Positions 12,101 through 23,300 of a DNA stretch of 64,000 nucleotides are shown here, piece after piece. Each line of letters begins with the position of its first letter. Position 1 is the stretch's first letter. Source of the stretch: Ceriagrion tenellum. Lineage: Eukaryota > Arthropoda > Insecta > Odonata > Coenagrionidae. The position numbers were made by a program, and so were the translations under genes. The notes under the pieces are model-generated. The model had not been told where the DNA came from. It did no database searches and saw only the letters and a program-made list of their open reading frames with translations. The stretch lies in assembly GCA_963169105.1 (NCBI GenBank), contig OY720633.1, positions 142,210,700 to 142,274,699 on the forward strand. The letters are read 5' to 3'.

Positions 12101-13956
12101 AGATATGTGAATTTACTATTCGTGAAATGCTTGCTTGGGTTGAGCTTGGAGGTAATGTAACTAGCCGGTCAGGCGACAGAATAGGATCATTGGTGTAGCA
12201 GTGAGATTATGGAAAATATGCCATTAATGAGGGGATGATCCATGTCACTGCTAAATTTATTTCAGAAACAATACAATGTATCTAGACAGACAAAACTCTT
12301 ACGTAAATTGGTTCCAGACCCCCTGACGCTCCTACATATGATAATGTAAGATGAACCTAACCCCCTCAAAAATGTCTAACGTAATGTTGCTTGAATGACC
12401 CCTATTAATAATTTAGATTTTATTCAATGTATATAGACAACTTGAAATAATACGTTTGTAATACATCTTACATGTATGAAAAATATCAAAGGTAGAAGTG
12501 AATATCACTGAAAATTATGGTAATTTTCAGGAGATGCAGTAAACTATATAAAATACAACAGTACCTTTCAAAAATGACCGCAGTAATTTTCAGATTGGCC
12601 CCTCTCTAGCCATTACCCTGTCTACCACTGATCTCTGAATAACAATAATTGTGGTCTAATTGAGTTTTTAGCATTCACATTTCAGTATTTCCATTCAAGT
12701 CACGCTAGATGGTCCACAAACCATTCTCTCCCTCGATGAGTGTTCCTTCATTTCCTCCCCTATTCTCCCCTCGGACGTCTTAAGCATTTCTTACAGTAAA
12801 ATCTGAAAATTCTCACAAAATTGGTTGAAATTTATACATCATGAACTAATAAACAGCTATTTTCCATTACGTAAAATTTACTTTTGACGTGGGTTTCAAT
12901 ATTGATACATAACCTTCAGCTTAACAGCAGTGTCGAGGAGTTTTAGTTTGCTAAGTTTCGAACTCCTTCCTCGATTACCACTCCCTTCTATTTGTCACTA
13001 CATCATTTTGTTTTCCTCACTTCACAACCTCCCCCTACAATTTTGTTTCCACCTCCTCCTGCAAATATGTATAAATTGTATGCACTTGGAACTGCTTGTC
13101 ACCTTAAGATGAAGTATCAGCATTGAAACCAGGGTCCTAAGTATATTTTATTTTGTGAAAAATTGTTTATTGTTCCATATTTTTTTTGCTAGATGTATTT
13201 CAAATGTGCTACCAACATATAAAAAGTTTTCATGTCAACTTACGATGATTTTTAGGTCCGAGTCGTGGCACAGGTAGAACGTCCCTTATTTACTCCTGCT
13301 ACTGACTGTACATTTGTCTGTGTAAAAAGCTGCATCTCCATGATTCCTCTCTGTTGCTTCAGTGATAATTGTTACCATTAGTCCTTCACTTCCAAGATAG
13401 GTTGACTGTAGCCATCCACTCTTCCTTAACCCCTGCTAATTCTTTGATGCCCAGATAGGGCTTCTATTTCATGTTCCATTTATGTGGCAAAAGAGGTATT
13501 CCATGTGAGACCTAACCTATTTTGCACGTAACATGTTGTGAGTTCATGGTGCCTAAGGGTGTGGCCAATCCATCTGAATTTTATTTTTACTTGTGAAAAC
13601 AATTTGTTGTGAAATTTCTTTTCTTTGCATAGGTGAAGCCACTTGGAGTTATCTGGGGAAAGTTTAGCCAATACTCCAGCAAGAACACCATCATGTTTGA
13701 TGACATCAGGAGAAACTTCCTAATGAATCCACAGACTGGCCTGAAAATTCGCCCATTTCGACAGGCACATCTTAACCGATCTGGTGACACAGAGCTCCTG
13801 CGACTCGCCAAGTATCTCCGGGAGATTGCTCTTCTTGATGATTTCACTTGCTTAAACCACAAGCACTGGGAGAAGTACAAGCCACCCAGGTCAGGAGAGA
13901 GTCGAAGGGCTCGTGAGCGGGATCGAGAGAGAGAGCGAGGTGGAAGTGAAAGTTAG
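6189..13956 (+). CDS. UBLCP1: UBLCP1 ubiquitin-like domain CTD phosphatase (nuclear 26S proteasome phosphatase)
   Basis: FCP/SCP-type, Mg-dependent phosphatase. Its N-terminal ubiquitin-like domain docks on the proteasome subunit Rpn1, and the enzyme dephosphorylates nuclear 26S proteasomes. Coding exons are 6189-6345, 6432-6628, 6723-6896, 6971-7129 and 13633-13956, giving 336 aa (human about 318). The UBL spans about residues 3-80 (starts MEEKKLIVKWSG, ends LKLKPGFKIMMMG). The catalytic DxDxT-type motif is LDIDYTLFDH, with D144 and D146. WSAT is at 183-186 and FDD at 251-253. The first coding intron (6346-6431) is GC-AG: only the donor AAAG|GCAGGT keeps the frame and the family sequence KGKAPDDD. 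The start chosen has a strong GCCATGG context behind a likely acceptor; an in-frame ATG at 6141 would add 16 residues if that intron is not removed. The C-terminus carries an unusual Arg/Glu/Asp-rich tail. The last intron is 6.5 kb and full of repeats. Confidence 0.95.
7130..8430. other. First part of the large UBLCP1 intron
   Basis: Begins with the clear donor GAC|GTAAGT at 7130. No coding family or repeat recognised here. Confidence 0.5.
8431..9460 (+). repeat. Three related AT-rich repeat units, possibly Helitron-derived
   Basis: A unit at 8431-8635 starts near TCTTATACTATTAAACGGC and is repeated at 9181-9460. Both share GCAATTCTTGTATATA, a TATCGGTAT segment, GGACTATAGGCCTCAGGGCT and a TTTTACTC(C/G)GAATCAATGCA block. 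A third, partial unit is at about 8850-8945. The TC start followed by a CTATTAAA-type run recalls arthropod Helitron 5' ends, but no hairpin-CTRR 3' end was identified, so the class is uncertain. They lie inside UBLCP1 intron 4. Confidence 0.45.
9461..10900. other. UBLCP1 intron, weak tRNA-like stretch only
   Basis: Mostly featureless intron. Around 9510-9610 a segment with a possible A box and a GATCGAGTCCCTG box loosely resembles a SINE head, too weak to annotate separately. Confidence 0.35.
10901..11032. repeat. 132-bp foldback MITE flanked by TTAA (family A)
   Basis: Almost the whole unit is self-complementary. The left end CCCTTGAGTGCGGCA pairs with the right end TGCCGCACTCAGAGGG, and further in, TTTACGCTGGT pairs with ACCAGCGTAAA. 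It is preceded by TTAA (10897-10900) and followed by TTAG (11033-11036), consistent with a piggyBac-type TTAA target site with one mutated base. It lies in UBLCP1 intron 4, so it is transcribed with the host gene. A larger relative is at 36071-36290. Confidence 0.7.
11033..13632. other. Remainder of the large UBLCP1 intron
   Basis: About 2.6 kb with no gene recognised. It contains C-rich blocks preceded by TACGTAAG-like words near 12000-12110 and 12300-12380 that may be old DNA-transposon debris. It ends at the acceptor TTTGCATAG|GTG at 13632. Confidence 0.4.
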
Positions 13957-14347
13957 TGCTCTCACGTGAATCCATTTTTCTTCAAGAACACTGGATATGA
14001 TGAAGATTTTGCCTCAAGCTGGTACATCCAAAACTATCAATCCAGCTGCACTTGACCACAAACATCTCCTTGGTTGCAGTTTGACAGTCAAGTTTATCTG
14101 CAAAGTATTATTTTATGCAAGAATGAAAATGAATGAATCTTCTATTTCTTTATGTAACCATGTAATCTTACTCATTCCATTCTCATGCAATATAAAACAT
14201 ATTTTGTTCAGAATAACTACACTCAAAAGTCATTATCCATGGTGGTACTCCAAAAGCCTACCTCAATGATCCTTGTTTCCACAAAGGTACTGGACAACAT
14301 GATTTTAAAGACGTTCTCTGCAGCATGTAGATACATCTTTTAGAGTA
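13957..14347. other. Convergent 3' intergenic space, UBLCP1/UVSSA
   Basis: Only 391 bp separate the two stop codons, so the 3' UTRs and poly(A) sites of the convergent genes probably abut or overlap. I see no canonical AATAAA on either strand that settles the cleavage sites. Confidence 0.5.
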
Positions 14348-17300
14348 CTAGTAGTTGAACTGATCACCAAATTTATCTCTGAATCTTTTATGGTCGATTG
14401 CATCAAGAGTGGATGCAACTCTTTTCATAGAGGATCTGAAACAATTAGCAGACATTTAAATAAGGTATATATATATATATATATTGGACAATTTCCCATA
14501 CTTAACAATCTGGAAAAAATTGTTTCATATTCAATCACTGGAAGTCTTACTTTTTGAATATCTTTTTAGCCAGACGGTTGTATGCAGTATTCTGTGCAGC
14601 TTTGATATCTGTTAGAGTGGGATGTTTGGGATTCTTCTTTCTCCTCCCTTTCTCAGGAATAGTAAGGTCAATCCCCGTTTGTCTCTGTAAAGATAATACT
14701 CAGCATGACAAACTGTGTATGACAGAACAGCTATGTCGAGTGTTGAAAATATCATGAAAGTGGGAATACTTTCCTGACATGAAGCAATAAAAAGACTTCA
14801 CAAAAGTCATTTGTACAAAGCAACTTATATAAATTCTTTCTAAGAGTCAATAATAATATCACTTTCAAACTAACAAGATTTTTATTTGAATTAAAGCACC
14901 TTTCCTGTTACTTTGCTTTCTGTAGAAATTAATTTCTTTTGTCACTGAGGTAAGTAGATAATTATGACATTTGTCATGGGATTCTCAATGGTTACACCAG
15001 TTACATGTTTTATGGTGAATTTGCTTTATAGCAAAGTTCATTGCCATAAAAACTCACAATATTGAAGTAATCATGTTTTAACACTGTATGTGGGCCATTT
15101 TAATTGATTCCTTCCCGAGAATTCTGGGCATTCTAAGCCTTTTTTTATCATCATCTGGTGTTCTGCCTGCTGGCAGTCCCGTACACCACTGCTATCTCCA
15201 TTCACTTCTGTCCCAAACCTCTTCTTTCAGTCACAGCCTTTTTTATAGGGTCACAAAAACCAATACTAACTACAAATATGTCACATTTCTGGAAAGTGCT
15301 GTACTACTTCTTTACTTTGATTAGTTCAGAGAAAACTTTATGGAATTAAAGTACTTTATATAAGTGATTTATAAAGCACTTTATTTCCATAAAATGACCA
15401 ATTCAGTTGCAGAAAGGGAAGAGGTAAGCGTGAAGCTCTCCTGGCTTTAAGGTTGATTTTGGAGAAATGAATCACTAAGGATAAGGCAACATACATGGTC
15501 TTTGTGGATGCTGAGAAAGCCTTCAACAATGCAGCTAGGGATAGAATTGTTGTCATTATAAGGGAAATTGGCGTGAAGTTTAATGGAAGAAGTGATATGG
15601 AACTTATAGAGAGCTGAGAAGGCTTGTGATAAAGGGTAGAAAATATGATGAGGAAGTAAGTTGCAATGACGTTTTTAAATCTTGGTTGATAGAACTGTTT
15701 TAAATTTGGTGCCAGTACATGTATATTGGCAAAATGTGTGAGCTTCTGCAATGGCCCCAAGTTGAACTATGAGTCAGAGAGGAGAAAAAAGTTGCCATTT
15801 TTTCTACTCCCATCACGTAAGCCATACAAAACTAGATAAGAGTTCATCTAATTTTCTTTTGGATCACTAAGCAGGGATATAAACACACCAAATGCTATCA
15901 CAAAGTGTTTGAACATCAGTACTAGCATTTTCATTCAAGAATGATTCAAACTTGAGAGCATAATCTGAAAAAAAAACATTTAATTGTAGTATCAAGAGAT
16001 AAAGCATTTTAGGGTCATCCATGTTAATCAAAATCCAGGATAATCAAGAATATTTTAATCCATTTCACAAACTGACACCACAGACAAACGGCAGTATTTG
16101 ATCATTCATTTTCTCTAACCTCTTATTTTTGACTTATCACGAAGTTCTCCTCTCCATGTAACACTGGACACCATTTGATGTAACTATAAATTGTTAGTGT
16201 GAGTAATACATTTTGAATTATGGGCAACCATTCATGTGCCATGAAATGACTAAAAATTGCGTGAATTGCACAAGAATGATAAACAAAATGGACTGTAGTT
16301 TAATCCTTACAAATTACCACTACATTGATTTTCTGAAGGAGAAATGGCTTAAGTTCCTCACCATAAATAGTCACTAAAAAGAAAGAAAATTACCTGTATA
16401 TCTCTAAGTAATTCTGGGTCTTGCCAATCGGGAACTTTAGGCTTTTCAGGAGGGAGTTTCGGGAGTTTTCCATCCACTTCACAAACATTACCCTGCTCAT
16501 CTCTGGGAACAATAGGCCCGTGAAATGGACACTGTAAAAAAATATGTACTGATTTAATGGATGAAATATGATACGTACCATACTAAACTCCATCATTAAT
16601 TTAGACTTAAGAAAGCAGGGAAAATAAAATCCACCAACTTAGTTTTAGAAAAAGGGCTTTCTAATCAGTTTGAGCAGATTTGTGCACATTCTAACAGAAA
16701 AAACAATAAAGCACACTTATGTGTTGACCATTGGGACAACCTGGGCTTCCTCCACGAAGAATGAGACTATTTTCAACTTAGATAAAAACTGTAAAGTTGA
16801 GATAAATAACTCCAACATGCCGTTATAAATGTTAATATTGAGGCTTTGATTGATAGACAATAATAATATTTATTGGCCCCACAGATCTACTTAAGTAGAT
16901 TTAGGGCAAGTCAAGTATATACATCGGCATACATTTGGTATACTATATAAAACAGCAACAATACAAGATACTACAAACTATTCACAACATTGATCATACA
17001 AGAAATTACCTGGTTGCTGCCAGAAATTCATTGACATCATAATAGCACTCTTTTAATAACAGTGAATGTACCTTGTTCTTAAATTGGTTAAGGTTGTCCA
17101 GGCTTTTTATATTTTCAGGAAGTTTATTACAACATTTCAAGGCCATTTTGTACGGTCCCTCAAGATGTATCTTGATACGACTCTGCGGCATATGTATATG
17201 GGTTTTACGCCTTGTGTCATAATTATGAATATTGCAGTTTATACAAAAGAGATACATATTTTTTTTGACAAAGATTACTAGTTGTTTGATGAAGAAGCAT

Positions 17301-20300
17301 GGCAGTGGCATAATACCTAATTTTTTGAAAATAGGTTTGCAGTGATCCCTGCTCTTGGCATTTGCTATGAATCGAACTGCTTGTTTCTGTAAGTGAAGAA
17401 CATCACTACTATGGCTCCTATTGCCCCAGAAAATTAAACCATATGATATTCTTGAATGAAATAAGCCATAGTAGGCAGTTTTCAAAATGGTTGTACTTAC
17501 TATAAATTATAGACTATAAATTATATCATAGTCTATTAGTCCCAACTTCACCTTATCAAATCTTCTCAACTATTTATGTGTCAGTGCACATTATTAGTGC
17601 AAATAAATCTAATTGAGATGTTTTAATGTAGGTACTTGTATAAATTTAAAGAAACACTGGGGTCCCTACATGATGTAGACTAAACTGTTATGTGACAACG
17701 TGTGATTAGAAAGCATTCAATGTTTGGTGGAACATTTCTATAGGACAAAAATCTTAAGGAGTTCACTTTCACTTTAGAGATATCAACATACCAACAGTCA
17801 AATGCCCATTTGTAACCTACATATCAACACTAATAAATTTTTACAGTGGATTAATATCAATAGTTTTTTTTAGATAGACCAGAATACAAGCAGAGTTGGG
17901 CAGTATCGAAAATACATGTATTTTAAATATGTATATTCGATACATTTGTATTTTGTATCAAAAATACATTTTATGAGCATTTTCCAAATACTTTTCACGC
18001 CACTCATGAATACGTATAGTCGGAAATGGTTTTGCTACATTGGTTTCATCTTACTCATTCTGATGAAATTCCTGCCCTTGGTTGGGTTTTGGCTCTACCT
18101 TTTTTCCCAACTCATGGAACTAGAGGAGTAAGAGCGAGTAGCCAATCAGAGGCGCTCCCCCTTCCACCTCAGTTTCCCCTCCCGCTTCCCCTCCTTTCCA
18201 ATCCATGTGGCCGGCCAGCATTGCCAGATCTAAGGAATGAATGCATGTGGGGCATCAAGCCCGGCTCTAGGCGACTGCTCTGCGAGGCGGGTATTTTTCC
18301 ATGGCAAAGCAACGTTGCCGGCGCTGCAAAATAACTGTTGCAACACTCGATACATTTACCAATGGAACCCAGATTGATATTAACTTTCTAAATCACCTGA
18401 CTCGCATCTTTCTAAATCACCTGACTCGAATCCCCTAGTTTACAAATGCGAAATCGACTGAAATATTGATTTGAAATCTCAGAGTGGCAGATAACGCAGG
18501 CCAAGTTAGCCCGCTTCTCATATCGATCCCACTACCCCGTTGCATTTACCATACCGAGCTGAACCGGCAAAATCAATCTGAGTTTGACTGGTAAATGTAG
18601 TGACTGACAGCTGGAGAGTGATGTGATCACCACGGAAGCAGGGCTATATTTGCGTTTCGAAATGCATTTTATGCTCTTGTGAAAAAAATGATTTTGGAAT
18701 TAGACATACTTGGTGATAACTAAAAAAAGAAAGATGTATTCTGCAAAAATCTCTTCCCTGACGGAAGTTGGAGACTGACTGAATCCCCCCACCCGAGCAA
18801 CCTGACAGCAACTTTTGTAAGTAGCAAGAGGGACACGAAGGGCGCCTCCACGGACCCCCACCCCTTGCTCTCTGCCAAACAGTGATTGGCTAGATGCTTT
18901 TCCATCTTCTGATTTCCGCCTCCACATGAACCCGGCTTTAGCAAAGCATTGTCTTTAGTAGTGAAGCAGCGACCATATGCTCACGTGTGTTGGAAGTATA
19001 GTTTTTTTCTGATTTTTTATTCACTTTGGCCTCTGCGTTGTTTCTTTTGTTCAACTCTCCTGGTTTCACCCCTGTACCGTTTTGGACTTTGATTTATGAT
19101 TTCAATTGGATTCTGTTGTTCTAATCTCCTGGTTTGACCCCTGTACTAATTTGGACTTTGATCTTATTTGCAAACAACACACATGACACAAGCAAACAAA
19201 ATGGATACAGGTGATGAAACAAAATGCGCCATTTTTGATGTGAAATATTTTGCAGCTGTGCCGGAGCTGGAGGGAAAAGAGAGAGCTCAATGTGCACTTT
19301 GCACACCAGGAACAAAAACCATAATTAGTGGCTCCTATAGCACCACTTCAAACTTCAAGACTCATATAAAGGTAAGTGATCTCACCATACTTTTTGTGTA
19401 AATAATTTACCTTACCTATGACCAAAATGCCAGTACCAACCACCAGTTAAGCGATTTTAAAGGCTGAAGACATAATAGATGTATTTCAAAATAAACTGTG
19501 TTATTATCATGAATTATGCTGGAATTTTCACTAGGTGTGTTATCAGAATACCCAACTCAAGTCATTGCTACAGTATATTGTTTACAAATGGTTAAACAAA
19601 ATTTGTTTGGTTTAGGATATGGTGTAACTGATTTTATTGTACTGTTCAAGTTTTGTATTGATGTATTGGACGCATAATTATGAAATATACTGTTACTGGT
19701 AATGGCACTGGCTTAAATAGAAAGATCCAAGTATTTTTTGTAGTAGTACTAGTGCAGTAATGAAAGTCTACATTTTTTCCGAGGGTCTATCCTAGTATTC
19801 TGAATGAATACAAAAAGTATACAATTGAGAGGGCCAGAACAGCACCTTCCCTTAAAAGGAAAAGGGGCAACACCAAAGAAGACCATGGTGCCAATAAGAA
19901 GACTTTGGTACAGACAAGCATAGCTACTGCTATAATGAACACTGCCCCTGCTAAAAAGAGCAATCCAAGCAAGTTTGATAATCTTATTACAAAATTTGTG
20001 GTTAATGGCATGAGACCATTGTCAATTGTTGATGACCCCCACTGTGTACATCTATTTGAAGGTAGTTAAAAGCATATTAGTTTTTTTCCATTAGAGGTTT
20101 TAAGTTTTATATCAATGAATTCAAAGGCATAGTCTAGCCAAATTATAACCAAAATCATAGAAAACTGTAAAGAAATGAATTCAGACCCTTCTAAATCAAC
20201 CATGACCAATATAATGGTTTCCTAAAACGCTTCTTCAATTTATTTTAGCTACGGCTCTTGGAGTTAAGGTGATGCCACGGCGAAGTCTTGGAAGGAGAAT

Positions 20301-23300
20301 TAATGACATGAAAACTCTGAGGATATCAAGTGTCAAGTGACAGATGCAGCCAATTTCATACATATGTACGACAGCTGACATAAGGTCAACGAAAACCCAC
20401 AGTTTTGGTGCCACAGCTAACTGGGTAAGATGTATGATTACTTGTGGACGATAAGAGTGGCACATGAAAAATATATATTCCTTCATTTTTTTAGCTTCCT
20501 AAACTGTGTACAAAGAGGAGGTAGCTGTTATAAGATGCGGTGTACACCAGAGAGAAGCTAAGATAAGACAGGGGGTGAGACAAGGCTGTTCCCTGTCTCT
20601 GCTGTTGTTTAATGCATACATACAGAGAGGTGTTGATGAAGCTTGAGATAGGTGGGGAGAAAGTGGTGGAATAAGTGTTCAAGGCAGACAGATTGATATG
20701 TTACGATTTGCAGATGACGTAGCTGTCTTAGCTGAAAGTGAAGAATGTTTATCAAACATGTTGAGGGAGTTGGAGACAGTCAGTAACAGATTCAATATGA
20801 ATATCAATGGAGAAAAGACAAAGATCCTTGTTATGAGCAGGATGGGAACTGATGCAGAAGTCATGCTAAATGGTCAAAGACTTGATACAGTACAGGAGTT
20901 CCTGTACCGTGGAAGCAAATCTCATCAGACAGAGGTAGTGTCAAAAATCTCATCAGCAGGATTAATTAGGCCAAGGAAGCTTTTAATAAGAAGAAAGGGC
21001 TCTTAACTTCCAACAACATTAATTTGCGTTTAAGAAAACTCCTACTCAAGACATTTGTGTGGAGTGTTTTTCTTTATGGAAGTGAGACATGGATGATTGG
21101 TAGGAAATAGGAATGGAAGAAAGAGAATAGAGGCCTTTGAGATGTGATGCTACCGGAGAATCCTTAAAATACCTGGATGGAGAGGGTGACTAATGAAGCG
21201 GTACTACAGAGAGCTGATGAGGTGCCATGTCTGTGGAACACAATGAGAAAGAGACGAGATACCTGGATAGGCCACATTATAAGACATAAGGGAATATTAG
21301 GAACCATTATAGAGGGCTCAGTTCAGGGTAAAAATGCAAGAGGTAGACCCAGAAAGGAATATGTCACACAGATTGCAGAGGATATGGGCTGCCATTCTTG
21401 GAGTTGAAGAGGCTGCCCCAAGATCAGGCGGAATGGAGACGGAAAATGACTGCTGCAAACCAATCTACAGATTGATGACCAGAAAAAGAAGAAACTGTGT
21501 ATCAAATTTTGCTTTCCTTTTTCCACAGATAAATGAAGCAACATATGAGCGGTGTTCTGCTGTCCTGGCATGCAGAATGTTTAGGGGAACACACTCATAT
21601 GATAAAATTGCAGAGATGCTGGATGACATTTACAATCATTTTGGCCTGACATATGACAAGATCACATCAACTGGGACAGACAATGGAGCTAATTTTGCCA
21701 AGGCATTTAAGGAATCTGGACTTGCTTTCCAAGCAGCTGAAGGTGAGATTAAGTGCAACTGAATAATTGTTGTAATGAATAGCATCAAACCTTGTCACAA
21801 AATAAGTGTTTTAAAGTAAATTCCTGAAGTATTTGTTTAAAAATTATGATGGTTCATTTCAACCCACTGGGCATTGGCGAGCAAATTTTGGGATATACAC
21901 TCTCAGGTCACTTTCTAATACTCTTTCCGGAGTTATTGTACTTCAACTGTTTTATGATTTCCAATTGTTAAAATAAATGGAATATCATAACCATTCATAT
22001 ATGTATAATAATTTAACCACTAATTTAATAATATTAATCCCTTAACGTTTGGTTTTTAGATGATGATGGAGAGGGTGAGGACTTGATGGATGACACTGAG
22101 TTTATACCCATCAGTGATCAAGCAAATGCAAATAGTGATTTAACGGTAATAATACTTCCTCACCACATACGTTGCTCATTCCACACATTGAGTTTAATAG
22201 CAACAAGTCATGTGAGCAGATTTTCGGCTAAAATGAGCAAACTCTCAAAAGTTCATCACCCTACATTTGCGAAATGCAATGCATTATGGAATGCATCAGG
22301 TAGGCCAAAGTCAGCCAAGGCAATTTTTTCAATTTTGGGCCATCATTTATCCAACCTGTGTATGACACGCTGGAATTCCATTTATGATCCTATCAACCAG
22401 ATTTTGAAGTTCCAAGATAAACTCATGGATATCTGCTCTATTTTGAATCTAAAAAACCTCAAATAAGTGGAAATTGACTATCTGAAGGAGTATGTGGAGG
22501 TATTCAAGCCACTGGCAATATCTCTGGATCGCCTTCAAGGAAGCAATTGTTTCTATGGACGGCTACTTCCTACTCTCTTTACCCTGAGGACCAAATGAGA
22601 ATAAATGGAATCCAAAAGTCTTTGTTACTGTGGGCCACTTCTGCAATCAGTATAGGCCAATCTCTGCAGAAGATTTGAGAAACGTTTCCTCCTTGCTCCT
22701 GAAGTGAATGAGGCAATAGTAGCAACCTGCACTCATCTGTTTTTTAAAATGAGGTGGCTGTCAAGTGATATTTCTGATCAGCAAAGAAAGAAGATACAAG
22801 ATCTCATTGTGAATTCAGCCAAGGAAATGAAACTAACCCCCGAGAAGTGTGATCATGACTCATCCACAGAAGATGACTGGTTCTGTTTTGAGGAAAAAAT
22901 GTGAAAGCAACAAGCAGTGGAAAATGTGATTTAGAAGTCCTCCAGTTTTTGCAGGATGAATCTAAGTGTTTGAGTATGTTGAATTTTTACCTGTTGGTAA
23001 AACAAATGTTTTTAAAATACAATACTAGTATTCCATCAAGCAGCCCAATGGAATGCCTCATTTCTTTTGTAGGGCTAATAAACAGCCCGCATAGGCATAA
23101 CTTGAGAGATAGTTTACTTGAAAAGCTTGTATTCTTGAAAGGGAATAGTGACATTTTGTTAAATATCTATTCCTAGTGTTTACTGGTACATTTTTGTAAT
23201 AAATGTGTTGAGAAACATGCATATCATCTTACTCATTTTCATAGAAAGTATTTATGATGTACTACTAGTTCCATCTTGCAAGGGTGGTGTCGCTAATACT

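Noticed and set aside
14551..14684. UVSSA ending at the TAA directly after IFKK in exon 12
   Set aside because: That TAA is inside a good donor (AA|GTAAGA), and a further exon encodes the conserved C-terminus ending FGDQFNY.
18040..18330. GC-richer open frames in the left part of the 17.9-kb hAT
   Set aside because: No protein resemblance; they lie in the 5' non-coding part of the transposon.
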